Positions 42,488-51,893 of a stretch of 62,352 nucleotides of DNA are shown here, in pieces. A program made the translations under genes and the position numbers. Each line of letters begins with the position of its first letter. Position 1 is the first letter of the stretch. Below the pieces are notes generated by a model, which searched no databases, was not told the DNA's origin, and saw only the letters and a program-made list of their open reading frames with translations. This DNA comes from an uncultured Bacilli bacterium (lineage in GTDB: Bacteria > Bacillota_I > Bacilli_A > RF39 > UBA660). The stretch lies in NCBI GenBank assembly GCA_934090935.1, contig CAKOKD010000006.1, positions 1 to 62,352 on the forward strand. The letters run 5' to 3'.

Positions 42488-42576
42488 GCGTTTGAAATTA
42501 GGTTTTACTTCGGTAAAACTATATTTTAAGGGGAATTCGATACACCGGGATGTGTGTACGTAGGAAGGAAGATATT
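42488..42576 (+). promoter_or_regulatory. rpsL 5' leader with UUCG hairpin
   Basis: About 90 bases of leader hold a strong hairpin GTTTTAC-TTCG-GTAAAAC (near 42502) without a T-run, and a weaker ACAC...GTGT pairing near 42542. It may be a ribosomal-protein binding site for the str operon; no named leader motif was recognised. Confidence 0.4.
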
Positions 42577-42990
42577 ATGACTACTATTAATCAATTAGTT
42601 AGAAAGAAAAGAGCTAAAAAGGTTCGTAAGGGTAAAAGTCCAGTATTAAACGTTGGATTTAACTCAATGGAAAGAAAAGCAACTGATACAAACCATCCAC
42701 AAATGCGTGGTGTATGTACTCGTGTTGGTACTAAGACTCCAAAGAAACCAAACTCAGCATTAAGAAAATATGCTCGTGTTAGATTATCTAATGGACGTGA
42801 AGTTGATACTTATATTCCAGGTGAAGGACATAACTTACAAGAACACAGTGTTGTATTAGTGCGTGGTGGACGTGTTAAAGACTTAATCGGTGTTCGTTAT
42901 CATGTAATCCGTGGTGCTCTTGATACTCAAGGCGTTAATGAACGTAAAAAGAGTAGAAGTAAATACGGAACTAAAAAACCAAAAAAATAA
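42577..42990 (+). CDS. rpsL: 30S ribosomal protein S12
   Basis: A 137-residue decoding-centre protein. Blocks: TTINQLVRKKRAKKVRKGKS, GVCTRVGTKTPKKPNSALRK, VRLSNGREVDTYIPGEGHNL and DLIGVRYHVIRGALDT. The residues where streptomycin resistance changes occur (K in TPKKPNS, K in GRVKD) are wild type. Start ATG 42577 after AGGAAGGAAG; the upstream in-frame ATG at 42550 precedes the ribosome site and is rejected. First gene of the str operon. Confidence 0.97.
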   Translation: MTTINQLVRKKRAKKVRKGKSPVLNVGFNSMERKATDTNHPQMRGVCTRVGTKTPKKPNSALRKYARVRLSNGREVDTYIPGEGHNLQEHSVVLVRGGRVKDLIGVRYHVIRGALDTQGVNERKKSRSKYGTKKPKK

Positions 42991-43016
42991 AATAAAAAAT
43001 AAGGAGGAAAGAAAAT

Positions 43017-43484
43017 ATGCGTAAAAGACAAGCTGAAAAGCGTGACGTATTACCTGACGCTATTTACAATAGTAAAGTGGTTACTAAGTTAATCAATACT
43101 ATTATGTTAGATGGTAAAAAAGGTACTGCTGAAAAAATTCTATATGGCGCATTTGATAGAATTAAAGAACAAACTGGTTCTGATCCAATGGAAGTTTTCA
43201 ATAAAGCGTTGGAAAATATTAAACCTGCTTTAGAAGTAAAATCTCGTCGTGTTGGTGGATCCAATGTTCAAGTTCCAATCGAAGTAAGTGAAGAAAGAGC
43301 TCAAACTCTTGCACTTAGATGGTTGATCAATTATGCTAGAAATGGCCGTGGTAAAACTATGGAAGAAAAACTAGCAAACGAAATTATGGATGCTGCAAAT
43401 GGTGTTGGTGGAGCTGTTAAAAAACGTGAGGATACTCATAGAATGGCTGAAGCTAATAAAGCATTTGCTCATATGAGATGGTAG
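43017..43484 (+). CDS. rpsG: 30S ribosomal protein S7
   Basis: A 155-residue protein that nucleates the 30S head. Blocks: MRKRQAEKRDVLPDAIYNSK, KTSIG-like region replaced by DPMEVFNKALENIKPALEVK, RRVGGSNVQVPIEVS and the C-terminal KREDTHRMAEANKAFAHMRW. AAGGAGG lies upstream of ATG 43017. fusA follows after 9 bases. Confidence 0.97.
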   Translation: MRKRQAEKRDVLPDAIYNSKVVTKLINTIMLDGKKGTAEKILYGAFDRIKEQTGSDPMEVFNKALENIKPALEVKSRRVGGSNVQVPIEVSEERAQTLALRWLINYARNGRGKTMEEKLANEIMDAANGVGGAVKKREDTHRMAEANKAFAHMRW

Positions 43485-43493
43485 GTGTTTTAA

Positions 43494-45566
43494 ATGGCTA
43501 GAGATGTTAGTATTGATAAGATAAGAAATATCGGTATCATGGCCCACATAGATGCTGGTAAAACAACTACTACTGAAAGAATCTTATACCTAACTGGTAT
43601 AACTCATAAAATTGGTGAGACTCATGAAGGTGAATCTCAAATGGACTGGATGGAACAAGAAAAGGAAAGAGGTATAACAATTACTTCTGCCGCTACTACT
43701 TGCCATTGGAAAGGATATAGATTAAATATTATCGATACTCCAGGACACGTAGACTTTACTATCGAAGTTCAAAGAAGTTTAAGAGTTCTAGACGGAGCTG
43801 TAGCATTAATCGATGCTCAAGCTGGTGTTGAACCTCAAACAGAAACAGTTTGGAGACAAGCTAACGAATATAAAGTTCCAAGAATGATTTGTGCTAATAA
43901 GATGGAAAAATTAGGAGCTGACTTCTACTTTAGTTTGAAGACTATTAAAGAAAGATTAGGTGCTAATGGAGAACCAATCATGTTACCAATCGGAGCAGAA
44001 TCAGAATATACTGGTTATGTTGATCTAGTAACTATGAAAGCATACGAATATGATGGAACAGAAAAACAAGAATTAAAAGAAATTCCTATCCCAGCTGATA
44101 TGGAAGCTAAATCAAATGAATACAGAACTAAATTAATTGAAGCTGTTGCTGATTTTGATGAAGACTTAATGATGACATATCTTGATGGTGGCGAAATAAC
44201 TGTTGATAGATTAAAAGCTGCTATTAGAAAATCTACATTATCTGTTGATTTCTTCCCAGTATTATGTGCTGATGCATTAGGAAATAAAGGTACTAGAACA
44301 TTACTTGATGCAATTATTGACTACTTACCAGCACCATCTGACGTTGAAGCTATCGACTGTGTTGATAAAAATGGTAACGATGTTAAGAGACATCCAAGTG
44401 ATTCTGAACCATTTACTGCTTTAGCATTCAAGATTATGACTGACCCATTCGTTGGGAGACTTTCATTCTTCAGAGTTTATTCTGGTGTACTTACAAGTGG
44501 ATCATATGTATTAAACTCAACTAAGGGAGAAAAAGAAAGAATTGGTCGTATTCTACAAATGCATGCAAATCAAAGAAAAGAAATCACTGAAGTTTATGCA
44601 GGTGAAATTGCTGCTGCTGTTGGTTTAAAGAATACTACTACTGCTGATACATTATGTGATGAAAAGAATCCATGTATCATGAAAGGTATGGAATTCCCAG
44701 AACCAGTTATCGACATTGCAATTGAACCAAAGAGCAAAAACGATCAAGACAAGATGGCAATCGCTATCCAAAAACTTGTTGAAGAAGATCCAACTCTAAG
44801 AGTTAAAACTGATTCTGAAACAGGTCAAACAGTTCTATCTGGTATGGGTGAGTTACACTTAGATATTATCGTTGATAGAATGAGAAGAGAATTTAACGTA
44901 GATTGTAATAAAGGTAGACCTCAAGTTGCTTACCGTGAAACTATTACTGTTGCCGGTGACTGTGAAGGTAAATATATTAAACAATCTGGTGGACGTGGAC
45001 AATATGGTCATGTTTGGGTTAAATTTGAACCAAATCCAGGAAAAGGATATGAATTCGTTGATGGCATCGTTGGTGGAGTTGTTCCAAGAGAATATATTCC
45101 AGTAACTGATAAAGGATTACAAGAAGCAATGCAAGGTGGTATTCTTGCTGGATATCCAATGGTTGATGTTAAAGCTACATTATTTGATGGTTCATACCAT
45201 GATGTAGACTCATCAGAAATGGCATTCAAAATTGCTGCTTCAATGGCTTTAAAAGAAGCTAAGAATAAATGTAAAGCTGTTCTTCTTGAACCAATAATGA
45301 AGGTTGTTGTAGACGTTCCTGAAGAGTATTTAGGAAATGTTATGGGAGACTTAACAAGTAGACGTGGACGTCCACTTGGACAAGAATCTATCGGTAATAC
45401 TTTAAGAATTATCGCTATGGTACCACTTTCAGAAATGTTCGGTTATGCAACTGATTTAAGAAGTAATACTCAAGGTAGAGGTACATTCCAAATGGAAAAA
45501 GATCACTATGAAGAAGTTCCAAAGAATATTGCTGAAGAAATAATCAAAAAGAATAGTGTAAATTAA
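43494..45566 (+). CDS. fusA: Elongation factor G
   Basis: The 690-residue translocase GTPase. G1 AHIDAGKTTTTER (about 17-29), G2 RGITITSAAT, G3 DTPGHVDF, G4 NKMEK, G5-type region; domains II-V follow with SGMGELHLDIIVDRMRREF and YLGNVMGDLTSRRG. In G4 the usual NKMDK is NKMEK (Glu for Asp); the Asp recognises the guanine, so this is a mild oddity. Length normal. It is translationally close to rpsG. Confidence 0.97.
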   Translation: MARDVSIDKIRNIGIMAHIDAGKTTTTERILYLTGITHKIGETHEGESQMDWMEQEKERGITITSAATTCHWKGYRLNIIDTPGHVDFTIEVQRSLRVLDGAVALIDAQAGVEPQTETVWRQANEYKVPRMICANKMEKLGADFYFSLKTIKERLGANGEPIMLPIGAESEYTGYVDLVTMKAYEYDGTEKQELKEIPIPADMEAKSNEYRTKLIEAVADFDEDLMMTYLDGGEITVDRLKAAIRKSTLSVDFFPVLCADALGNKGTRTLLDAIIDYLPAPSDVEAIDCVDKNGNDVKRHPSDSEPFTALAFKIMTDPFVGRLSFFRVYSGVLTSGSYVLNSTKGEKERIGRILQMHANQRKEITEVYAGEIAAAVGLKNTTTADTLCDEKNPCIMKGMEFPEPVIDIAIEPKSKNDQDKMAIAIQKLVEEDPTLRVKTDSETGQTVLSGMGELHLDIIVDRMRREFNVDCNKGRPQVAYRETITVAGDCEGKYIKQSGGRGQYGHVWVKFEPNPGKGYEFVDGIVGGVVPREYIPVTDKGLQEAMQGGILAGYPMVDVKATLFDGSYHDVDSSEMAFKIAASMALKEAKNKCKAVLLEPIMKVVVDVPEEYLGNVMGDLTSRRGRPLGQESIGNTLRIIAMVPLSEMFGYATDLRSNTQGRGTFQMEKDHYEEVPKNIAEEIIKKNSVN

Positions 45567-45576
45567 GAATAATTAC

Positions 45577-45605
45577 TTGATTTTATGTCAAGAATTAGAT
45601 AAAAT
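45577..45605 (+). promoter_or_regulatory. tuf promoter
   Basis: TTGATT (45577-45582), 17-base spacer, TAAAAT (45600-45605). It gives tuf its own transcript besides read-through from fusA. Confidence 0.6.
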
Positions 45606-45646
45606 AAATTTGTTATAATTAAAAAAGGAAATTGGAGGAAAATATT

Positions 45647-46816
45647 ATGGCAAGAGAAAAATTTGACCGTAGTAAACCACATGTTAACATTGGTACAATC
45701 GGACATGTTGACCATGGTAAAACTACATTAACTGCTGCTATTTCTAAAGAATTCTCAAAAGACTTCATGGATTATGCAGCAATCGATAGTGCTCCTGAAG
45801 AAAGAGAAAGAGGAATCACTATTAATACAGCTCACATTGAGTATGAAACTGCTAATAGACATTATGCTCACGTTGACTGTCCAGGACATGCTGACTATGT
45901 TAAAAACATGATCACAGGTGCTGCTCAAATGGATGGTGCTATCTTAGTTGTATCTGCAGCTGATGGTGCAATGCCACAAACAAGAGAACATATCTTACTA
46001 TCAAGACAAGTTGGTGTTCCTAAAATCGTTGTTTACATGAATAAATGTGACCAAGTTGATGACCCAGAAATTCTTGACTTAGTAGAAATGGAAATTAGAG
46101 AATTACTTGGAGAATATGGATTTGATCCAGAATGTCCAGTAATCAGAGGATCAGCATTAAAGGCTCTTGAAGGAGATCCAGAAGCTGTTAAATCAATTCA
46201 TGACTTAATGGATGCTGTTGATTCTTACATTGATACTCCAGAAAGAGATACTGATAAACCTTTCTTAATGAGTATTGAAGACGTATTTACTATTTCAGGA
46301 CGTGGAACTGTTGTTACAGGACGTGTTGAACGTGGTAGATTAAACTTAAATGACGAAGTTGAAATCGTTGGATTAAAACCAACTAAGAAGACTGTTGTAA
46401 CTGGTATCGAAATGTTCAGAAAATCATTAGATTATGCTGAATCTGGAGATAACGCTGGTGTACTACTTCGTGGTATCGCTAGAGAAGATGTTGAACGTGG
46501 ACAAGTATTATGTAAACCAGGTTCAGTTACTCCTCATACAACATTCAAAGCAAGTGTTTATGTTCTATCTAAAGAAGAAGGTGGAAGACATACTCCATTC
46601 TTCACAAAATATCGTCCACAATTCTATTTCAGAACTACAGACGTAACTGGTACTATCGAGTTACCTGCTGGTGTTGAAATGGTTATGCCTGGTGATAACG
46701 TAGAAATGACTGTTGAGTTAATTGCTCCAGTTGCACTTGAAAACGGAACTAAATTCTCTATCCGTGAAGGTGGTAGAACTGTTGGTTCAGGTGTTGTTAC
46801 TGAAATCGTTAAGTAA
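45647..46816 (+). CDS. tuf: Elongation factor Tu
   Basis: The 389-residue GTPase that brings aminoacyl-tRNA to the ribosome. G1 GHVDHGKTT (about 19-27), switch I RERGITINTAHIEY, G3 DCPGHADYV, G4 NKCDQVDD, G5 GSALKA; domains II and III end with REGGRTVGSGVVTEIVK. Start ATG 45647 after TTGGAGGAAA; the ATG at 45632 lies before that site. A hairpin identical to the rplL terminator ends the transcript. Confidence 0.98.
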   Translation: MAREKFDRSKPHVNIGTIGHVDHGKTTLTAAISKEFSKDFMDYAAIDSAPEERERGITINTAHIEYETANRHYAHVDCPGHADYVKNMITGAAQMDGAILVVSAADGAMPQTREHILLSRQVGVPKIVVYMNKCDQVDDPEILDLVEMEIRELLGEYGFDPECPVIRGSALKALEGDPEAVKSIHDLMDAVDSYIDTPERDTDKPFLMSIEDVFTISGRGTVVTGRVERGRLNLNDEVEIVGLKPTKKTVVTGIEMFRKSLDYAESGDNAGVLLRGIAREDVERGQVLCKPGSVTPHTTFKASVYVLSKEEGGRHTPFFTKYRPQFYFRTTDVTGTIELPAGVEMVMPGDNVEMTVELIAPVALENGTKFSIREGGRTVGSGVVTEIVK

Positions 46817-46835
46817 TTAAACCAAATTAATTAAA

Positions 46836-46861
46836 AACTCTACTTTTGTAGAGTTTTTTTT
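46836..46861 (+). terminator. tuf terminator
   Basis: AACTCTACTTTTGTAGAGTT hairpin with eight T. Confidence 0.92.
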
Positions 46862-46888
46862 GACTTTAAATATAACATAAGTTAAAAT
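46860..46888 (+). promoter_or_regulatory. yitT-like gene promoter
   Basis: TTGACT (46860-46865) touching the tuf terminator T-run, 17-base spacer, TAAAAT (46883-46888). Confidence 0.68.
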
Positions 46889-46905
46889 TATTCTAGAGTG
46901 ATACT

Positions 46906-47796
46906 ATGAAAAATATAAATGATATTAGTAGTACAATATTAGAACAAGTTACCAAAAAAAATCGCATACAAAGGATAATTGTATGCATTTTAGGATGTTT
47001 CATCATTGCCTTTTCCTATAACGTCTTTATCGTACCAAATAACATAGTTACGGGAGGAATAGGTGGATTAGCAATAATTGTATCAAAGTTTACAAATTTA
47101 AACCCTGTAATCTTTATTGATATAACGTCTATTATCTTAATAATCATTTCTTACATGATTTTAGGAAGGAAAAAAACATTTCACTCAATATTCGGATTTG
47201 TTGCTTACGCTATTATGGCCTCCATTACTGAACCACTAACTGATTTAATAAAGTTTAATATTGATTCCTATTTTTTAACAATTATAATATTTTCCATTAT
47301 CTCTGGTATTGGCTATGGACTTGTATATAAAACCGGTTTTAATACTGGAGGAATGGATTCCCTGGTACAAATATCACAAAAATATGTACCGATATCCACT
47401 TCGCGTTTATCAAGTGTTCTAAATCTAATCGTAATAATAATTGGTGCACTTATCTTTGGTATAGTAAAAACTATTTATGCCGTTATCTATCTTAAAATAA
47501 TGAATTTTGTTGCCGATAGAATAATGCTTGGAACTTCAAATCGTAAAATATGCTTCATAGAGTCTAATAAACAAGAGATAATCATCAACTATATTCAAGA
47601 AAGTTTAGAAATTGGATGCACCATTATAAAGAATAACACCTATGACATGATCATGTGTGTAGTTCCAACAGATAGGTTCTATACTTTAAAATATGATTTA
47701 CTGAGTATAGATAAAGATGTATTTATCGCGACTAATGATTGTTACACTGTTGAGGGTGGACTAGTTAATCCTTTGCTTGATTTAACGGATCTTTAA
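46906..47796 (+). CDS. YitT-family membrane protein
   Basis: The 296-residue protein has five membrane helices in the N-terminal 205 residues (with NIVTGGIGGLAIIVSKF and KTGFNTGGMDSLVQI, the repeated YitT glycine-rich loops) and a cytoplasmic DUF2179 domain at the end (QEIIINYIQESLEIGCTII, YDMIMCVVPTDRFYTLK). The substrate of this widespread family is not known. Its 3' end overlaps the convergent DUF6512-like gene by 32 bases. Confidence 0.9.
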   Translation: MKNINDISSTILEQVTKKNRIQRIIVCILGCFIIAFSYNVFIVPNNIVTGGIGGLAIIVSKFTNLNPVIFIDITSIILIIISYMILGRKKTFHSIFGFVAYAIMASITEPLTDLIKFNIDSYFLTIIIFSIISGIGYGLVYKTGFNTGGMDSLVQISQKYVPISTSRLSSVLNLIVIIIGALIFGIVKTIYAVIYLKIMNFVADRIMLGTSNRKICFIESNKQEIIINYIQESLEIGCTIIKNNTYDMIMCVVPTDRFYTLKYDLLSIDKDVFIATNDCYTVEGGLVNPLLDLTDL

Positions 47797-48274
47797 ATAT
47801 AAACGAATTTAAATCAAATAAAGCGCTATAAACATATAGAAAGATTATCATTAATATTGAAACAATTCCAATAATTTTTAAATATATTGGAATACTTACC
47901 ATATTAATTAAGATGAAAGAAACAACATAGCTTACAAACAATGAAATATAAAATAATGCAATATTATAAATTGGATTATTTTTTTTACTTATAATCCTTT
48001 TTCCATAATAAAAAATAATAATCAGAAGCGAAAAGGCAAGAATTTGTATACCTTTTATCGATAATAAATTATTGTTTAAAAGTCTAATCTTTTCAGCAAT
48101 TGATAAAATAAGTATAGGCGTTATACCAAGTTTTAAATGTTCAAAAGTGGATTCGTTTCTAGCAAATAAAAATCCAACTAAAGCATTTTTATTGGTAAAA
48201 TTATATAAAAAATGACCAAGTGTTCCAAGTATACCCGCTATAAAAAATAATAATAATTCTAACAAAATAATCAC
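47765..48274 (-). CDS. DUF6512-like small membrane protein
   Basis: The 169-residue protein has about five membrane helices. The N-terminal block GILGTLGHFLYNFTNKN followed by RNESTFEHLKL matches what I know as the DUF6512 pattern (a Gly-Thr-x2-His-Phe-x-Tyr helix and an NEST-x-EHLKL loop). No function is assigned. Start at ATG 48274 on the minus strand with AGGTGATT upstream. It is divergent from the AAA gene and convergent with the YitT gene. Confidence 0.75.
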   Translation of the reverse strand: MIILLELLLFFIAGILGTLGHFLYNFTNKNALVGFLFARNESTFEHLKLGITPILILSIAEKIRLLNNNLLSIKGIQILAFSLLIIIFYYGKRIISKKNNPIYNIALFYISLFVSYVVSFILINMVSIPIYLKIIGIVSILMIIFLYVYSALFDLNSFIFKDPLNQAKD

Positions 48275-48361
48275 CTAATAAATTCTATTTATACATGTAA
48301 AATAATATACATTTTATTTATTAGTATTTAACTTCATGATATAATTAAATTGGTGAAATAT

Positions 48362-49285
48362 ATGAATACAGAAAATCCAAGTGTAATAAAAATGTATGGT
48401 GAAGTATTAACCGATAAGGAATATATTACTAATCCGGCTATTGCTAGAGATGAAGAGATAAATAAGATGATTCTAGCTTTGATAACTCCAGATAAAAGTG
48501 CATTATTAGTTGGAAAACCTGGTATTGGTAAAACTGCTTTGGTTGAAGGTCTTGCCTATAGAATAAATAGGGGCGAAGTTCCATCAGTAATCGCTGGATG
48601 GAAGATCATTAAAATCAATGTGCCAGCATTGTTAGGAAAAATAATCGTCAATGGTGTTGAAGTTTCTAAAATACAATTGCTATTATCTGAACTAGATAAT
48701 GTTGAAAAAACAATTTTGTTTATAGATGAGGTACACCTATTAGTTGCTAAAAATAATGCTGTTGATGTTGACTTTGCCAATATGTTAAAACCTTATCTTG
48801 ATAGAGGAAGAATTTTAATGATTGGAGCCACAACAAGCGAAGAATATGAACAATATATTTTAAGAGATCGTGCCTTTGTAAGACGTTTTATTAAAATTGA
48901 TGTTTCAGAATCTCAAGGCGAAGATGTTGTAAAGATTCTTTTAGGAACAACTCCAAAATTTGAAAAATTGATGAATATTAAATTGAATTATTCAGATTAT
49001 CAACGAGAAAAATTATTTACTTGGTTAGTAAAATATACAAGTGAATATAAGCGTATTTATGAGGTTCAAAGTCGTTATCCAGATATATGTCTAACTATTA
49101 TCTCCAGTGCATTCTCATACGCGGTATTTGAAAATGCACCATATGTATCAATTAAACATATCTATCTAGCGATGAAAAATACGAACACGATTTATGAAGA
49201 TTCTAAACAAAAAGCGATTGATGAATTAAAAACTGAATTTAGAGACTCTTTCTTAAAAGAAGGAATTGATCCTGAACAAATTTAA
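48362..49285 (+). CDS. Stand-alone AAA ATPase, ClpA/ClpB D1-like
   Basis: The 307-residue protein is a single AAA module of the Clp/Hsp100 type: Walker A GKPGIGKTA (about 54-62) with LAYRINRGEVPSVIAG, Walker B LFIDEVHLLV, sensor-1 region IGATTSEEYEQYILRDRAF and the arginine finger area VRRFIKI. The helical small domain follows. It lacks the Clp N-domain, the second AAA ring and any ClpP loop, so it is not a normal unfoldase. It could be a dedicated remodeller of an unknown partner. Start ATG 48362 after GGTGA. No obvious partner gene is adjacent. Confidence 0.82.
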   Translation: MNTENPSVIKMYGEVLTDKEYITNPAIARDEEINKMILALITPDKSALLVGKPGIGKTALVEGLAYRINRGEVPSVIAGWKIIKINVPALLGKIIVNGVEVSKIQLLLSELDNVEKTILFIDEVHLLVAKNNAVDVDFANMLKPYLDRGRILMIGATTSEEYEQYILRDRAFVRRFIKIDVSESQGEDVVKILLGTTPKFEKLMNIKLNYSDYQREKLFTWLVKYTSEYKRIYEVQSRYPDICLTIISSAFSYAVFENAPYVSIKHIYLAMKNTNTIYEDSKQKAIDELKTEFRDSFLKEGIDPEQI

Positions 49286-49312
49286 AAGACTTCTACTACT
49301 GAAGCCTTTTTC
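49285..49312. terminator. Bidirectional terminator between AAA and radical SAM genes
   Basis: AAAGACTTC and GAAGCCTTT pair with one mismatch around TACTACT; T-runs exist on both strands. It overlaps the end of the minus-strand gene. Confidence 0.7.
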
Positions 49313-50219
49313 CTTGGTAAGAATTTCTTTTAACCATCTCTTTATCTATATCGTTTAAGACACAAAATTTTTTAAGAAGCCACGTTGGCTCAATTAAGTC
49401 ATCTTTCACGGGATCTCCGGTGATTCTTTCAATCACAATTTCAGGCTTTAAGTATTCTAGTTGATTAATAACAATATCAATATATTCCTCTTTTGATAAT
49501 ATATGAAAATGAGTTTTATTATAAAGAGATTCCATGGCTGTATCTTTTATAACATGTAGCATATGAATTTTTATTCCATCAATATTTAAAGAATTTAAGT
49601 GTTTTACAGTCTCAATCATCATCTCTTTGGTTTCGAATGGAAGTCCATTGATAATGTGAACAGTAACTCGTATCCCAGCATCTTTTAAAGCATGCACGCA
49701 TTCATCAAAATTTTTTAAATCATGACCACGACTTATAAGTTTTAATGTATCATCATGCATTGATTGAAGACCAAGTTCAACTGTTAAAAAGGTTTTCTTG
49801 TTTAATTCTTTCAAATAATCTAAACATTCTTGATTGATTGCATCACTTCTTGTCGCGATAGATAGACCAACGACATTATCTAGTTTTAAAATTGTTTCAT
49901 ACTTTTCTTTTAACACATCAACATCTGCATAAGTATTCGTGTTGGCTTGAAAATATCCAATATAATAAGCATCATTCCACTTTTTCAACATCACATTCTT
50001 TACTTCGTTAAATTGAGTTACTAAATCGTGTTTTATATCTCCAGCAAAATCTCCACTTCCTAATTTTGAGCAAAATATACAACCGGCTTTTCCATCTTTT
50101 TTATTTGGACAAGAAAAACCAGCATTTAAACTCACTTTAAAAACTTTCTTATTAAACTTACTTTTATAAAAATAATTCAAAGTAGTATATCTTTTATTAT
50201 CAAGACTATACTTGTACAT
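49296..50219 (-). CDS. Radical SAM protein, TIGR01212/YhcC family
   Basis: A 307-residue radical SAM enzyme. The N-terminal cluster block is FKVSLNAGFSCPNKKDGKAG followed by CIFC, the long spacing between first and second Cys being typical of TIGR01212; then YFQANTNTYADV, VGLSIATRSDAI, LTVELGLQS and HIINGLPFET. YhcC-type proteins are widespread and of uncertain function. Start at ATG 50219 (minus strand) with AGGTGAT upstream; the GTG at 50228 overlaps that site. It is divergent from the membrane gene at 50285. Confidence 0.9.
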   Translation of the reverse strand: MYKYSLDNKRYTTLNYFYKSKFNKKVFKVSLNAGFSCPNKKDGKAGCIFCSKLGSGDFAGDIKHDLVTQFNEVKNVMLKKWNDAYYIGYFQANTNTYADVDVLKEKYETILKLDNVVGLSIATRSDAINQECLDYLKELNKKTFLTVELGLQSMHDDTLKLISRGHDLKNFDECVHALKDAGIRVTVHIINGLPFETKEMMIETVKHLNSLNIDGIKIHMLHVIKDTAMESLYNKTHFHILSKEEYIDIVINQLEYLKPEIVIERITGDPVKDDLIEPTWLLKKFCVLNDIDKEMVKRNSYQGKRLQ

Positions 50220-50284
50220 CAAAATCACCTAATTAATAATATCATTAAATACATATTTATGCTATACTTATTATAGGTGATAAA

Positions 50285-51883
50285 ATGAAGCGAAATCTAT
50301 TTAATATTTTAATAACTTTAATTATTGGAGCAGTGCTTTTCTATATGTATTTACCTCCAATTAACTTAAGCTCGATTGCATTTTGGATATTCGTAATTGT
50401 ATTATTAGTTATATATGGAGTGATTTCAACAATCAACAATAAAATTAGTTATAAAGCTATAAATGCAAATGGTTTAAATATAAATATTCCTAGAAATGCC
50501 TATTATATTGTATTTAGCATAGCAGCTATTATTATTGGAATTATTCTAATTGATTTAGTATGTTCTCCAATGTTTACTGCTAAAAGTTATTCCAAAAGAA
50601 TTACGATTGAAGAATCCAGTGATTTCTTAAAAGATGTCAGTGAAGTTGATTTTAAGTCAATTCCTCTATTAGATCGTGATTCAAGTGAAAAACTAGGAGA
50701 CCGAGTAATGGGTCAAATGAGCGAATATGTATCTCAATATTATGTAAGTGATCAGTACACTCAAATAAACTATAATAATGATATTATAAGAGTTACTCCT
50801 CTTGAATATTCCGGTTTTATAAAATGGATATCCAATAGGAAAAAAGGTATAAAAGCTTATATCACGGTTAATTCAGTGAATGGAGAGGCAAACCTTGTTA
50901 AACTTGATAAAGGAATGCGTTATATGCCAAGTGCGTGCTTCAACGAATCATTAGAAAGAAAATTAAGATTTTCTTATCCAACTTCTATATTTGGAACATC
51001 AAAATTTGAAATAGATAATGATGGAAATCCTTACTGGATCACACCTATCTATAAATATACAGGAGTATCTTTAAAGACAAAAGTTGTTGGTGTTGTTATT
51101 CTAGATCCTAAGACAGGTAATTCAAAAAAATATGCATTGGATGAAATTCCTACATGGGTTGATAATGCTTACAATTCTGATTTAATAATAGAACAAGTTG
51201 ATGATTGGGGAACTTATCGTGATGGCTTCTTAAATAGCATTTTTGGACAAAAAAACGTTGTAAAAACGACAGAAGGTTATAATTATCTTGCCCTAAATGA
51301 TGATATCTATTTATATACTGGAATAACTTCAGTATTAAGCGATGAATCAAACTTAGGTTTCATTTTAACAAATATGAGAACCGGTAAAACAACATTTTAT
51401 CCAGTAGCTGGAGCTGAAGAATACAGTGCTATGTCATCAGCAGAAGGTCAAGTTCAACAAATGAACTATGATTCAACCTTCCCACTTCTTATCAATTTAA
51501 ACAACCGACCTACATATTTGGTAAGTTTAAAAGACGCTGCAGGTCTAGTTAAGATGTATGGCTTTGTTGATGTATCTGATTATCAAAAAGTTGTTGTAAC
51601 TGATGCATCTAAAGGAATTGAGGCTGCTGCTCAAAACTACTTGGCAAACTTTAAAGATGAAGTCGACGAAAGTGCTTTGGATAAAAAAACTATAGTGGTA
51701 AAAAGAATTACATCAGCAACAAAAAATGGAGACACATCATTTTATATAACTGATGATGCTAATCAAAAATATATTGCCTCTATAAAAGTAAGTGATGAAT
51801 TACCATTCATATCTATTGGAGATAAAATGAGTGTAGACTGCTATAATGCTAATGGCTACTTAATAATTACAAAAATAAACTAA
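50285..51883 (+). CDS. Membrane protein with large outer beta domain, unknown
   Basis: The 532-residue protein has three N-terminal membrane helices (about 6-24, 30-48 and 72-94) and an outer region of about 430 residues. Segments such as NPYWITPIYKYTGVSLKTKV, GVVILDPKTGNSKKYALDE and LIEQVDDWGTYRDGFLNSIF suggest repeated beta modules of PepSY-like type; this is by feel only. The C-terminal 80 residues (VVKRITSATKNGDTSFYI) look like a small OB-type fold. No function is known to me. It lies 10 bases before the LacI-GGDEF gene with AAGGAG between them and is likely cotranscribed. Confidence 0.65.
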   Translation: MKRNLFNILITLIIGAVLFYMYLPPINLSSIAFWIFVIVLLVIYGVISTINNKISYKAINANGLNINIPRNAYYIVFSIAAIIIGIILIDLVCSPMFTAKSYSKRITIEESSDFLKDVSEVDFKSIPLLDRDSSEKLGDRVMGQMSEYVSQYYVSDQYTQINYNNDIIRVTPLEYSGFIKWISNRKKGIKAYITVNSVNGEANLVKLDKGMRYMPSACFNESLERKLRFSYPTSIFGTSKFEIDNDGNPYWITPIYKYTGVSLKTKVVGVVILDPKTGNSKKYALDEIPTWVDNAYNSDLIIEQVDDWGTYRDGFLNSIFGQKNVVKTTEGYNYLALNDDIYLYTGITSVLSDESNLGFILTNMRTGKTTFYPVAGAEEYSAMSSAEGQVQQMNYDSTFPLLINLNNRPTYLVSLKDAAGLVKMYGFVDVSDYQKVVVTDASKGIEAAAQNYLANFKDEVDESALDKKTIVVKRITSATKNGDTSFYITDDANQKYIASIKVSDELPFISIGDKMSVDCYNANGYLIITKIN

Positions 51884-51893
51884 GGAGAAAAAC

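Noticed and set aside
42550..42576. Longer N-terminus of rpsL from ATG 42550
   Set aside because: The added residues are not part of S12 and lie before the AGGAAGGAAG ribosome site.
46434..46646. Open frame inside tuf
   Set aside because: Alternative frame of a highly conserved gene, no ribosome site.
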